64,000 nucleotides of DNA from Arion vulgaris (Eukaryota; Mollusca; Gastropoda; Stylommatophora; Arionidae): positions 70,579,940-70,643,939 of the forward strand of contig CM036754.1 of the NCBI GenBank assembly GCA_020796225.1, read 5' to 3'. Positions 1-9,400 of this stretch are shown here, in pieces. The translations under genes and the position numbers were made by a program. Position 1 is the first letter of the stretch. The number at the start of each line of letters is the position of its first letter. Under the pieces are notes generated by a model, which had not been told where the DNA came from, ran no database searches, and was given only the letters and a program-made list of their open reading frames with translations.

Positions 1-57
1 AACAAAAATTTTCATCTAAAAGAAACTATTTCCTTCCTTTCGTTCGCTTGAAATATT
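1..57 (-). mobile_element. I-like LINE 3' end, outer piece
   Basis: The reverse complement matches the 3' end of the LINE copy at 49090-49605, including its run of GAAAGGAAGG. The rest of this copy continues at 326. The two pieces are separated by a SINE-A insertion flanked by a 12-bp duplication. Confidence 0.6.
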
Positions 58-325
58 GTCTATATATTCTTCTTCTTTGCGTTCGTTCTTTACGACCAAT
101 TTTAATCACTCTTTGTGATATGTTTGATCTTTGCCAAGAACGTGTATACGTTGCACATTGGTTTGGTAGGCCCTAACCGCATAGACTTCTACACGTTTAG
201 GACACATGCATCCGATTTCAGCCAAACCTCCTTAGTCGCCTCTTCGACATGCATGGCAGGTAACAGTGGTTATATTCTTTACACCCAAATTTGGGCTCGG
301 TAACCACCCGGGCGTCTATATATTC
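58..325 (-). mobile_element. SINE-A copy with 12-bp target-site duplication
   Basis: GTCTATATATTC occurs at 58-69 and again at 314-325. Between them lies a SINE-A on the minus strand. On the plus strand it opens with the tail (CTTCTTCTTT) and ends with the head block GGTAACCACCCGGGC. It interrupts an I-like LINE. The body carries no tRNA cloverleaf that I can fold. Confidence 0.85.
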
Positions 326-655
326 AATGTTGTTTCTTGTATGAACTTCACTGTCTTTTGTAGCTCGCTCACACAGAGGTCTGTGTAGTTTTCTGTCGAG
401 TGTTGTTTCATTAGGCTATTGAGTTTGCCTCAGTATATCATATTTGGGGCAGTCTTGAAGTATGTGCTCTGCAGTCTGATGTGCCTGTACACATGGCTGA
501 ATTGCCAATTTTGAATACATGTGGCTATGGAGTCGATTGTGTCCTGTTCTAAGGCACAGAATGACAACTTGTTCCAATCTGCTCTTATTATAATAATCGT
601 CTTGTGTTGGTATTTGTGGCTTTCTCATTGATTTAATCATCCTTTTCTTTTAGGA
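326..655 (-). pseudogene. I-like LINE, RNase H C-terminal part (broken)
   Basis: Minus-strand translation gives the C-terminal region typical of RNase-H-bearing LINEs, with a TGHNRLHSHMY-like segment and then QTAEHILQDCP (a Cys/His knuckle-like tail). It parallels the better copy at 49090-49605. Frames are broken between the two blocks. The clade call (I or Nimb-like) is inferred from the RNase H and tail motif. Confidence 0.7.
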
Positions 656-720
656 ATTGTTTAAAGCTGGACAGACATTAGTTTTGTTATAAACACTTTT
701 TTTATATACTATATCTACAG

Positions 721-985
721 TGTCCAAGAATGGGACCTGGTAATTCCTCCAAGAGCACCAATAACAACCATCACTTGCATCAGCACAGTAGAGGTTCTTG
801 TAGTGATGCCAACTTCAATTCTCTGACCCTGTCTTTGCAAAGCTGTGACCTCAACCTTCAAGGTCGGCATGGTTCAGGTCATGATCCAGGAATCCGAGCT
901 GGTGCAGGAAATGGTTGGCTGGATGTGGCTGATGTTGACAGTTGTGAAAGCTGCAGCATGCATGGCTCCAACGAAGGATCCGAAG
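721..985 (+). CDS. Internal exon of an unrecognised gene (gene 1, exon A)
   Basis: A pyrimidine-rich stretch ends in CAG at 718-720, and a donor AAG|GTTTGC follows 985. The exon is open from its first base (frame of codon 721) and leaves phase 1 (88 codons plus one base). The protein is low-complexity, rich in Ser, Asn, His, Gly and Cys, with an NNNHHLHQH run near its start and a DSCESC segment near its end. The ATG at 730 is not taken as a start because the acceptor just upstream and the matching downstream phases point to an internal exon. Earlier exons must lie left of the window. With exons at 2791, 6240 and 8519 this gives a 202-residue C-terminus with no domain that I recognise. It is probably disordered. 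Confidence 0.7.
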
Positions 986-1354
986 GTTTGCTTTTATTGT
1001 TCAAGATAAATGTTCTAGCCAAAAATATTTCTGGCCTGCTATTGTATTTACTTTGAGATTAACATGGGTACTTCATAATTATCATGGAGCGATCTCGCAG
1101 TCTGAAAGGGTGCACAGTGTAGACATACTCTTAGACGAAGATCATATAGACCAATATATGGCAAAAAATGGTCGTTTAAGAGCAAGGAATACACAAAGTA
1201 ACGGAAAGTTTGGGGGAACTGACTGTTAGCGAGACAGACTCAAAACATTTCCTGTAGGTCAAAATTCGGATGTTCTTCCCTATATGTGTATGGTACCATA
1301 CACAAGTAGGAACCTAGAAACCAGGGTTTAATGTACAGTCGTTCTTGTCAAAGA
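986..1354. other. Intron stretch without recognised features
   Basis: AT-rich intronic sequence between exon A and the LINE debris that follows. No repeat family, reading frame or structure was recognised. Confidence 0.5.
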
Positions 1355-1514
1355 TCAATTATGTATCACAAAAAGAATAATAAAATTGGTGTCAAGAACA
1401 CGAAGAAGACGTTTCGCTACTGAAGAAACAGATAAAATTACCTCTGAGACTCTAGATGTCTGAATACTGACAACAATGAAAGCTGTTATTGTGTAAACAC
1501 TTTCTATCCTTCTT

Positions 1515-1715
1515 CCACACCAGGTTACTACCTTGTAGTGGTGGGGAGCATGCGTACCTCCATGACCCAGAAGGCTATGCTGACATAGATTTGCTCCTGG
1601 TAGGGACGCCAATGTCAGACAGGTTAAAGGATAGAGGGCAGACAAAATGTGTCTTCTAGTTTGGGGGTTGGGAAAAGGGGCTGGCAACCCATTCCTGTTT
1701 AAAAATATTGTATTG
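1515..1715 (+). mobile_element. Probable LINE 5' region fragment
   Basis: A non-coding block runs from a CTACCTTGTAGTGG-like start through a stretch with GGTAGGGACGCC and ends near GGCAACCC. Its style resembles 5' untranslated regions of RTE-type LINEs known from many animals, recalled from general knowledge. A related but weaker block lies near 35230-35310. The orientation is a guess. Confidence 0.4.
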
Positions 1716-1734
1716 TGGAAACAGTTAGCCACTC

Positions 1735-1935
1735 TGTGTCATTTGTATGTCTTCTTCGATAACCTTCTGTTCACCATACGTTCCATGAGCCTGCCCGTAC
1801 AGCTTAGTAGGCTTATGGGTCTGTAACTCGCTGGGTGAAGTTTGTCTTTGCCTGACTTTAGGATGGGTACCATGATCGCTTCTTTCCACTCTACTGGTAC
1901 TGTGCCTATCCTCCACAAAATGAATGTGATTCAAT
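1735..1935 (-). pseudogene. LINE reverse transcriptase fragment
   Basis: Read on the minus strand, one frame gives SYRPISLLSCTGRLMERMV, the conserved RT block around the YRPISL motif of non-LTR retrotransposons. The preceding residues fit the usual PVEWKEAIMVPILK-like segment but sit in another frame. It is a short dead fragment in intron A-B of gene 1. Confidence 0.75.
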
Positions 1936-1991
1936 AGACCATTCTCTCTCTCTCTTTGGTGTCTTTTTAACGCAGGTAGTTGCATATGCAC

Positions 1992-2285
1992 ACAACCAAC
2001 TCATGCCAAGTCTTCCTATCTTTAGCTATTTTTTGGAGCTCCTCCCAGCTCTTTCAAATATTGTTAATCTCTGCCTCCAAATCTCTTCTCTATATATATT
2101 TTTAGGCTTTCCCTGCGAGTTCCAGGAAAGGACCCTTCTTGCTGTATTCCACTCTGGTTTTCTTAATGTGTCTTCTCCTCACCTCTTGGTTCACTGTGAT
2201 GTATCTCGTTCTCTCCACAAGCATTTCCGACCCTATCATACCATCTCAGTCCTTCTGTTCTGTGCAGACACCAGTTGATGAATGT
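1992..2285 (-). mobile_element. RTE-like LINE 3' end (copy 1)
   Basis: It matches the 3' parts at 40130-40420 and 57890-58280, sharing the plus-strand words CAACTCATGCCAAG and ACACCAGTTGATGAATG. The minus-strand translation is a broken version of the C-terminal region after the RT domain. Confidence 0.65.
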
Positions 2286-2411
2286 TTTCAAAATTATTAG
2301 TTATTGAAACCTCAACTGAATAAGGCTATCCTGAATGGAGAAACACCTGTGATAGGAAAGCAAGTCCTCATGCAAAAATCAGTTTTAATTGTCATGACTG
2401 TGCCTGATTTC

Positions 2412-2686
2412 ATAGTGAATGAAACCGTCTGTGTGGTGCTGGGGCCCTGAGAAGCAAAGAATAGCACCACTGCAACCTACAATGCATGTCGTAAGAGGTG
2501 ACTGATGTAGGACCTAGGGATGCTGCCCTAGTAAATAAAAAGCAGCGCAGAAATCGGATGTGCTGGCCTACTTGTAGGCACATAACTGACACAACGTACA
2601 ATCGCTCTTAGGCCCAGATCACATAAATCACACAGAGTGGTTGACAAGGGGCCAATATGGAGCGTTCGAAGAAGAATAGTGAACGA
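2412..2686 (+). mobile_element. SINE-B copy with about 11-bp target duplication
   Basis: The head TGTGTGGTGCTGGGG lies near 2430, the AAGAATAG(C/T)ACCACTG block follows, then TAGTAAATAAAAAGC, and the tail ends in GTTCGAAGAAGAA. ATAGTGAAYGA flanks the copy at 2412-2422 and 2676-2686 with one mismatch. Confidence 0.8.
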
Positions 2687-2790
2687 CTGAATAAAAATAA
2701 TTACGCCAAGACTGTTGCGAGAGAAAGAAGTCAGCTATGCTTATGTTTGATTGAAATGTTATTATATTGTCTGTTTAATATTTATTTCAG

Positions 2791-2882
2791 AAAGTGAATG
2801 CTCAGGTTCGTTTACAGACAGTGTCGATAGTTGTGAATGTGATATGCTCAGAACATCAGTGAAGAAAGGAAGCCGTAAGAAG
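2791..2882 (+). CDS. Gene 1, exon B
   Basis: The acceptor TTTATTTCAG ends at 2790 and the donor AAG|GTAAAG follows 2882. The first two bases complete the phase-1 codon left by exon A (G+AA gives Glu). Thirty more codons follow with no stop, ending phase 0. The peptide is Ser- and Cys-rich (SGSFTDSVDSCECDM) and then basic (KKGSRKK). The exact phase fit with exon A is the main evidence that both belong to one transcript. Confidence 0.75.
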
Positions 2883-3015
2883 GTAAAGACATTGTTTTAT
2901 ATTGATATAGTAGTAATAGCTTTTCTTACAAAGGAATCACTTTCCAGGAAAAGAAAACACTCATCAAGGCCATTAGAAAAGAAAACCAGCAAACAGACAA
3001 TTACCACTATCTAGA

Positions 3016-3300
3016 TAGAGCAAAGCAGGTGATATTGTTTCAACTCAGAACTGAACACAACAGACTGAACAGACACCTACACAGTCTAAAACTAGTTCCA
3101 TCACCCACATGTGCATGTGGACAGACAGCCGAACACATCCTGCAAGATTGTCACCTGAGGAATCAACTGCGGAAAGAACACTGGCCAACAGAGACAGACA
3201 TCCACGCAAAGCTGTTTGGAAGCCTTGATGAACTAACACAACATACATACAGAGAACCAGACTCATTGTGTAGACATTGAACATCAGCGCACGAGAAGAA
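3016..3300 (+). pseudogene. I-like LINE, RNase H C-terminal tail
   Basis: An uninterrupted plus-strand frame carries LRTEHNRLNRHLH, then the Cys/His motif CACGQTAEHILQDC, then HWPTETD, and stops after a LCRH end. It is the most intact version of this tail in the first 10 kb. It sits inside an intron and has no start of its own, so I read it as a truncated retroelement. Confidence 0.75.
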
Positions 3301-3334
3301 GCTTTTCTTTGACATAAAGAATAGTATCATTTGC

Positions 3335-3560
3335 TTATTTAGAAATGGAAGTTTCTTCTTCTTCAAACCAGGGCTGCGAGTTTTCACTCTTGGGCAGCCA
3401 ATACCAATTTGTAGAATCTGCATGTGTTCTGTAATTGTGGAAGACTGGTGGTATTATGAACAGATGGGTGTGGTGGGAGGAGTTCTTGTCTAGCTTCATG
3501 TAGTCCAGGACATTCAAGCAAGATATGCTGTACTGTCTCACATGTGGAAGTTCTCAAGAT
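3335..3560 (-). pseudogene. I-like LINE, RNase H C-terminal tail (other subfamily)
   Basis: The minus strand gives CETVQHILLECPGLHEARQ, a variant of the Cys/His tail motif. It lies head to head with the copy at 3016-3300. Confidence 0.65.
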
Positions 3561-3639
3561 GGCAGCAGAAATGGCTATTCATCAATAAGCACACATGTAA
3601 CTAGTGATCATGGTGGATGACATGTCAATTATAACTGTA

Positions 3640-3795
3640 TTTACCTCTGAAGTCAGTGGCGGCACATCTGTATGGCAGGGAACACGGATAATAATTAAAG
3701 CAGGCCTTCATGTAAAAATCAGTCAGAAACGCCATACCAAGCACCCTGACTACACTTGAATTCCTTGCGGCCGAATGCAAGAAGAAGCTGTATAG
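3640..3795 (+). mobile_element. SINE-D-related fragment with GAAGAAG tail
   Basis: The core block ACCTCTGAAGTC...CTGTATGGC matches the SINE-D core, but the end is GCAAGAAGAAG instead of the SINE-D tail. A sister copy is at 28060-28215. Confidence 0.5.
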
Positions 3796-3904
3796 CCGCA
3801 CTGAAATATCAGACAATAACCAAACTGAAAAATCAGAGAAAAACTCTAGAAAGGATTACTCTTATTAACTTCAAGAGAAATTGCTCAGCTTTTAGAAAAG
3901 GCAT

Positions 3905-4340
3905 AAATTCACTTGCAGTAGATTCCATCTTACTGTGGCATTGCAGGCAATGAGAGTGCTGATGCCTTGGCTAAGGAGGGCAGTTGCCAAAGAGCAAATT
4001 TACATCTGTTTTCAGGTAAACCCTCATAACAGAGAAAATCTGCAGTAGACTGGAAGACAACAACTAAATATGATTATGGAAAAGACTTCCTCAAAGACCT
4101 AAGCAGAACAGACCAGGTCATTATATTTTGACTATGCACCGGACACTGCGGACTCAACAAACACTTATATAGACTAGGAATAAGTCAAACAGCTCTCTGC
4201 CAGTGTGAACAAGTGGAACAGACACCACGGCATGTCCTGCAAGACTCCTCTCTTGTGTGAGCTGGAAGCAGCATGTGGCCACACCCAGTCGACCTAAAAA
4301 CTTAGCGCATGACCAGAGATCGCTGAAGAAGAAGAAGAAT
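3905..4340 (+). pseudogene. I-like LINE 3' end with GAAGAAGAAG tail
   Basis: Translation gives KSAVDWKTTTKYDYGKDFLKD and a broken LCQCEQ...HVLQD tail. The element ends with CGCTGAAGAAGAAGAAG. An inverted relative lies at 11420-11815. The GAA-rich 3' end is like the tails of SINE-A and SINE-B. Confidence 0.7.
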
Positions 4341-4359
4341 AACTTCCAGAGAGTAGTTA

Positions 4360-5015
4360 TCCTGTGGATACTATCACACTACACCATTCGGAGATTAAAA
4401 ATACAATTTCTACAAAATATCTTCACTATCTTCGAAATTACATCGGGGACCCTCACCAGTGTTACAGAGTTTGTGTACTGCCACTGAGATCTTCCTGTGT
4501 AAGAAAGATATTGGAGCACACATGGTCACTCACCGAAGTGCAATGATGATGGTCCAATCAATCAACCAACCATTAGGAGAAATTTATTGCCTGGACAAGG
4601 AGGTAGAAAAACTATCACAAGAAGATTATCTAGTCTGCCTGCTACAAGGAAGACAAAACTACCATCTAAGGATAAAACAATGCAAAGTGAAAAATAAACC
4701 ACCCCAAACACAAGCAAAGAATTGATAATACCTACTGTCTAGAAGAGACTGGGTGGTCATACTTCACCTAAGAACAAGACTCAACAAAATGAGACTGAAC
4801 ACTTAATTGAACATTGACATCTCTAGCTGCTATCACTGTAAATTGACAGATATGGATGCTAACATGTCCTTCAAAACTGTCCACTGCAGACAGACTTAAG
4901 AAAAAGAATCTGACCCACCACCTTCGAAGAGAAACTCTATCATGAAACTGAAATCCTGAAACAGACAGCCGATTTTATCAGATCATCCAGTCTAAGATTA
5001 ATGACATGTTGATCA
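4360..5015 (+). pseudogene. I-like LINE, degraded RNase H tail
   Basis: Plus-strand frames give SRRDWVVILHLRTRLNKMRL and a decayed Cys/His part, matching the layout of the other I-like tails. Several stops and frameshifts are present. Confidence 0.55.
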
Positions 5016-5248
5016 TAGGTTTTTGTTATTGCCCACAGCCTATCATCTCCCTGCTGTTGATTTCTGCAAGCTAACAAGTGGTTTGTTTTTCAAAATCAAC
5101 TTCGCTACATTCTGGGTAGCTCAGTCTTATTAGATGCAAAATGAATTCATGTTGATGTTTCCTGTAGCTCACTGGTGACACATTTTCATATGACCTGTCA
5201 GCGACCTAGCTCAGTACCACCAAGCTAGTAAAAAAAATTCCTACACTT

Positions 5249-5522
5249 ATAATAGCTGCCCGCCCGAGTGGTTACCGGGGCCCAAGTTTGGGGTGTAAAG
5301 AATAGAACCACTGCTACCTGCCACGCATGTCGAAGAGGCGACTAAGGAGGTTTGGCTGAAATCGGATGCACATGTCCTAAACGTGTAGAAAACTATGCGT
5401 TTAGGGGCCTACCAAACCAATGTGCAACGTATACACGTTTGGCAAAGATCAAACATATCACTAAGTGTGATTAAAATTGGTCGTAAAGAACGAACGCAAA
5501 GAAGAAGAAGATAATAGCTGCC
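5249..5522 (+). mobile_element. SINE-A copy with 12-bp target-site duplication
   Basis: ATAATAGCTGCC is present at 5249-5260 and 5511-5522. The element between runs from the head CGCCCGAGTGGTTACCGGGG to the tail CGCAAAGAAGAAGAAG on the plus strand. It is followed at once by a SINE-B, so two SINEs lie in tandem. Confidence 0.85.
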
Positions 5523-5766
5523 ACCCATGTGTTGCCGGGGCTTGCAAGGAGCAAAAATAGTAACACTGCAACCTACAAGACGCAACTGGAGTGGTGGTCC
5601 AGAGAAGCTACCCTAGTAAATAAATTGTGTCACAGAAATTGGATGTGCTGGCCTACTTGTAGGCGCATAACTGTCACAACGTACAATTACTCTTAGGCTC
5701 AGATCACATACAAATCACAAAGAGTGGTTTAACTAGTGGTTGATATGGAGTGTTCGAAGAAGAAAC
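5523..5766 (+). mobile_element. SINE-B copy (degraded)
   Basis: The head ATGTGTTGCCGGGG, the TAGTAAATAAA block, the ACTTGTAGGCGCATAACTG block and the tail GTTCGAAGAAGAAA are all present, with internal deletions. Confidence 0.75.
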
Positions 5767-5838
5767 GTTAAATATATTCCTATTGTCTGAACAAAAAAAA
5801 ATGAACTGGTCAATCACAAATTGGTCGATTCGATTTAT

Positions 5839-6192
5839 GAAACTGATATGTTTTTTCTTTTTTCATCCGCTTTCAACTCAGACAAAGTTTCATCTCTGAA
5901 ACTGATTTTTGAGTGAAAATCCGTTTTACCAATTTCTTACAATGGCAGCAGGTGCACATTGTAAATTACTTTACACTGGCAGCCGTGTGCTCAATGTACT
6001 CGTAATTAGTATTCCCCCGCCATACAGGCAGATTTTCTCCGACTTCAGAGGTACTCACGTTATCGTCCTGAGTAAGACCAGGGACTCGAACAAATGCCGG
6101 ACAGTAGGTTCGAACCCGAGCTATGAGGCGTCACACAGCTAGCAGGCCGAGCTACTATCAACTACTCTAGGCAGTCCCCGAAACTGATATGT
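5839..6192 (-). mobile_element. SINE-D (tRNA-like) with 13-bp target-site duplication
   Basis: GAAACTGATATGT occurs at 5839-5851 and 6180-6192. On the minus strand the element starts GACTGCCTAGAGTAG, has an A-box-like TAGCTCGGCC and the B box GGGTTCGAACC, then the CTGAAGTCGGAGAAAATC core, and ends in an A-rich tail. It ends about 50 bp before the acceptor of gene 1 exon C. Confidence 0.85.
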
Positions 6193-6239
6193 AAAGTATA
6201 GTCACATGATATGTTTCTATTTTGTTGTCTTCCCAGCAG

Positions 6240-6320
6240 GTTCATTTGCTATCAGGGTGCCATGTTGATAAGCTTGCATTCCAGACCAGTGAACAACCGT
6301 CACTGCAAGAGCTATTAGAT
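6240..6320 (+). CDS. Gene 1, exon C (NAGNAG acceptor)
   Basis: The acceptor is CCCAGCAG, so splicing could occur after 6236 or 6239. Either choice keeps phase 0 and only adds or drops one Gln. The donor GAT|GTAAGA follows 6320. The 27 residues read VHLLSGCHVDKLAF then PSLQELLD, open throughout, phase 0 in and out, as required by exons B and D. Confidence 0.7.
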
Positions 6321-6369
6321 GTAAGATTCATTCTTTGTGCTTGTTTCTATGTGTGTCATCATTTTTCAG

Positions 6370-6620
6370 GCATGTGATGAGGCACAGCCAACTCTAGATC
6401 ACTAGGTCAGACAACTGACCAGGGAATCCCTGACCTATATCAGAGCAAGGGGCTGGAAATTATATATGTTTGATAGAACACTGCAAGCTTTTTGCAATTT
6501 TACTCAATTCTGTGTCTGTGGTTATTTATTGGTGAAAAATATTCATAATATTGATATTCCTTATTGTTAAACTTAACTTGTTGGATAATATAACTTCGAT
6601 TTAGCATTTTGTGTTGATTT
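6370..6620. repeat. Interspersed repeat holding one copy of the 66-bp satellite unit
   Basis: The stretch ATATGTTTGATAGAACACTG...GGTTATTTATTG followed by ATTGATATTCCTTATTG and GATTTAGCAT matches, with divergence, the left flank (35440-35525) and first unit of the 66-bp array. The GGTCAGACAACTG...CCTGACC part resembles the inverted block near 35160-35250. Only one unit is present here. Confidence 0.65.
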
Positions 6621-6779
6621 TAAAATGAATTAGTCTATATAGACCAATACTGGAGTGCAAGGTTACGTGGTGTAGTTGTGGTCTGATTTCTCATAATTCT
6701 TACTAGTCCAAAGGCCCATAAGTTTATAGTTGGCTCTGGATGAGGAGGAGAGGTTTAAAACAGATTGTGACAATCTTTA

Positions 6780-6945
6780 AAATCAAGGGTAGATGAGACA
6801 GAGAAAGAAAATTTTGTATATCCTGACTTCATGTCACGGTAGAGCGTCAACATCTGAGTTGATAGCAAACACCAAAAATAGAGATTTGTGGAGATCCATG
6901 ATCGCCTACGCCAGCTGGTACGGCACTAGATGATGATGTATGTAT
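6780..6945 (+). mobile_element. RTE-like LINE 3' end (5'-truncated)
   Basis: It matches the end of the RTE element at 23660-24347 (antisense there). Both share CGTCAACATCTGAGTTGATAGC and GTGGAGATCCATGAT and end in ATGATGATG. Only the last 165 bases remain. Confidence 0.65.
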
Positions 6946-6954
6946 GTATGTGCT

Positions 6955-7071
6955 CCTCACGTACCATTATATGTTACATAGGACCTGAAAGCAATTTCTC
7001 CATACTGCTCATCCTGCCAACTCTTTCAGTTTCTTCTATAGAATTTAATCCGATATTTCTCACCCCACTGT
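6955..7071 (-). mobile_element. LINE 3' end fragment
   Basis: It matches the 3' edges at 25500-25640 and 33590-33700 on the minus strand, including ATTTCTCCATACTGCTC. Confidence 0.5.
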
Positions 7072-7310
7072 CTTCCTCTTCAAATGCTTCATATTGACCA
7101 CTTGTTAAACCACTCTTTGTGATTTGTATGTGATCTGAGTCTAAGAGCAATTGTGTCAGTTATGCGCCTACAAGCATATCTGATTTCTGCAACGCTTTTT
7201 ATTTACTAAGGTATCTTCTCTAGGCCCCTACCTTGGTTGCCTCTTACACCATGCGCTAGTATGTGCAGTGCTACTATTCTTTGCTCTTGCATGCCCCAGG
7301 AAACACATGG
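7072..7310 (-). mobile_element. SINE-B copy
   Basis: The minus-strand tail near TTCAAATGCTTCATATTGACC, then the ACTAAGG(C/T)AT and GCCTCTTAC blocks, then the head near CCCCAGGAAACACATGGG. No clear target duplication was seen. Confidence 0.7.
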
Positions 7311-7344
7311 GAGCTTCAGATATTTAAATAGTTTTGTTAACGTT

Positions 7345-7930
7345 ACAATTAGATAGAAAAGGAGCTTCTGGGTCGAATGGATTATCGCTGCTCCCATGTG
7401 AGACCCTGTTCAATTCACGGTAAGGCCGGGGGCATATCAGTGACTATACATACATGTGACTATACTTTACATATCAGTTTCAGGGGACTGCCTAGAGTAG
7501 TTGATAGTAGCTCGGCCTGCTAGCTGTGAGACGCCTCATAGCTCGGGTTCGAACCTACTGTCCGGCATTTGTTCGAGTCCCTGGTCTTACTCAGGACGAT
7601 AACGTGAGTACCTCTGAAGTCGGAGAAAATCTGCCTGTATGGCGAGGAATACTAATTACGAGTACATTGAGCACACGGCTGCCAGTGTAAAGTAATTTAC
7701 AATATGCACGCTGCTGCCATTGTAAGAAATTGGAAAAACGGATTTTCACTCAAAAATCAGTTTCAGAGATGAAACTTCGTCTGAGTTGAAAGCGGACGAA
7801 AGAAAGAAAGAAAGAGAGAGACACGGTAAGGCCAAGGATTTTTTTCTGTTGTGGGCATAAATGAAAAATCCTAACCTGAACACTTCAGCTGTGAGTGCAC
7901 TGTCATTAAATTCCTCAGGCTGTCATTCCC
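7345..7930 (+). mobile_element. tRNA-headed SINE-F split by a SINE-D
   Basis: ATGGATTATCGCTGCTCCCAT and GTTCAATTCACGG look like A-box and B-box parts. The body continues after 7815 with CACGGTAAGGCCAAGGATTTT. The related copy at 14565-14700 is not split. Between 7482 and 7815 sits a plus-strand SINE-D with GACTGCCTAGAGTAG at its head, the B box GGGTTCGAACC, and a GAAAGAAAGAAAG tail. Confidence 0.65.
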
Positions 7931-7937
7931 ACCTGTC

Positions 7938-8211
7938 CTACACCACTCTTCTTGAGCGCTTCACATCGACCACTTGTCAACCACTCTGCTGTGATTTGTA
8001 TGTGATCTGAGCCTATTAGTGATTGTACGTTGTGCCAGTTATGTGCCCACAAGTAGGCCAGCACATCCGATTTCTGCGCTACTTTTTATTTACTAGGGTA
8101 GCATCCTAGGGCCTACATCAGTCGTCTCTTACGACATGCATTGTAGGTTGCAGCGGTACTATTCTTTGCTTCCTTGCGGGCCCCGGCACCACACAGGTGC
8201 TACACCACTCT
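7938..8211 (-). mobile_element. SINE-B copy with 12-bp target-site duplication
   Basis: CTACACCACTCT is found at 7938-7949 and 8200-8211. The element between is a nearly full SINE-B on the minus strand. Confidence 0.85.
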
Positions 8212-8294
8212 AAAAAGCGGTACTACATGTTGTAACGTCTTTTTACAATTAGTTAGAACAACAGACTAGATAGAACATTAGCTGCAGCTGAGAC

Positions 8295-8483
8295 ATTTGT
8301 CTATACCTCCTCTTCTTTGTGTTTGTTCTTTACTACCAATTTTAATCACTCTTTGTGATATGTTTGTAGGCCTAAGATAGACTTGTACGTTAGAACACGG
8401 CATCGATTTAGCAACCTCTAGTGCTCTGACATGCATGGCAGGTAACATTGATTCTATTCTTTACACCCCAAAATTTGTCTATA
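8295..8483 (-). mobile_element. Shortened SINE-A with 11-bp target-site duplication
   Basis: ATTTGTCTATA is at 8295-8305 and 8473-8483. The SINE lacks its usual head (no GGTAACCACTCGGGC) and has a deletion in the middle. Its duplication ends only 35 bases before the acceptor of the terminal exon of gene 1. Confidence 0.8.
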
Positions 8484-8518
8484 AATAAATGATCAATGAT
8501 ATCCGTTGTTTGTTCCAG

Positions 8519-8689
8519 GAATTGAGTTGGGTGGACGGCGAAGATGACGACCCAGGTATATCAGAAGAAGAAATACTTGCATTTAAAGAAAGAAAAGTGG
8601 AAGTGGATAGTAAACGGCAGAAGCTAAGACAGAACCTGCGCCAACGTTTTGAGGAGCTGCATCAGTCAAAACATGTCAGCACTGCTTAA
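8519..8689 (+). CDS. Gene 1, terminal coding exon D
   Basis: The acceptor TTGTTCCAG ends at 8518. The frame continues phase 0 from exon C for 56 residues to a TAA at 8687-8689. The peptide begins ELSWVDGEDDDPGISEEE, an acidic patch, and continues as a charged, probably helical or coiled-coil segment (AFKERKVEVDSKRQKL, RQRFEELHQ). This clear composition with a conserved look contrasts with the low-complexity exon A. I do not recognise the family. No AATAAA was seen close downstream. Confidence 0.75.
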   Translation, partial: ELSWVDGEDDDPGISEEEILAFKERKVEVDSKRQKLRQNLRQRFEELHQSKHVSTA

Positions 8690-9140
8690 AGAACAAGTTT
8701 GCTGCTTTGTAACTTCAAATTCAACCAAGTGATGTTGGTATCGGAATAGGAAGATGATTCTTAATATTAATCATTATATTATTTAGCAATGAAATAACTT
8801 CATGATTTCAAACTTCAAATATTAGCTTGGCTAGGTGTCTTGGTGCAAATTGCAAAGATTTATTACTGGAAAGTTTGGGAGAGAATGCTAATCCTTTCAT
8901 TTGTTGTGAGTGTGAAAGCATGACTTTCTTACTTGGCTTGACTTATTCGCTCCTCGGAAGTATAGGGCCTCAAAGTTGTTTGCCACTCTTCTCTGTCTCT
9001 AACTGTTTTTTTATGGTCTCACAGGATAGTCGAGCGTCAGCACATCAGCTTCCTAGCAGGTTTGGCTGCTGCGCGTCATCTGTCTCAGATGGAGCCCTAG
9101 TCCTTCAGAGACTCGAGTTAGTTTACAATATTTTGTATTC
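8690..9140. other. 3' flank of gene 1
   Basis: Probable 3' UTR and downstream sequence, AT-rich at first. I see no canonical AATAAA signal within about 150 bases, so the transcript end is unknown. No other feature was recognised. Confidence 0.4.
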
Positions 9141-9159
9141 TGTAACTACGTTCTTATAA

Positions 9160-9400
9160 ATGGGTTTAAAAGCCGAAGTATTGACTTCATTGCACCGGGT
9201 TTTACCCCATATGGCTCGGTCCCTCTCGGCAGAAATGGCACGCCACCTGCCGAAAATATTGCACAAACTCCGTAGCTCCAGCAACAATCCTAGGGTCTCT
9301 GGAAAAGACTGCACTCGTGAACAGAAGGCGTGCGGATTCAAACCTTCGTCTCGCAAAGCAAAGGGCTTAACCAACCAGGAGGCCACATTTAGTCTGACCT
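9160..9400 (-). mobile_element. tRNA-headed SINE-like fragment
   Basis: On the minus strand TGGTTGGTTAAGC (A-box-like) is followed 30 bases later by GGTTTGAATCC (B-box-like). The spacing fits a tRNA-derived SINE head. No full cloverleaf could be drawn. Confidence 0.45.

Noticed and set aside
115..303. Recurrent small frame at SINE-A copies (LVGP...FYTF-type peptide)
   Set aside because: It appears wherever SINE-A occurs, on the strand opposite to its own transcription, with random breaks.
730..1056. ATG-started frame taken as a small gene
   Set aside because: A good acceptor lies directly upstream, a donor at 985 matches the next exon's phase, and the residues after 985 are intronic.
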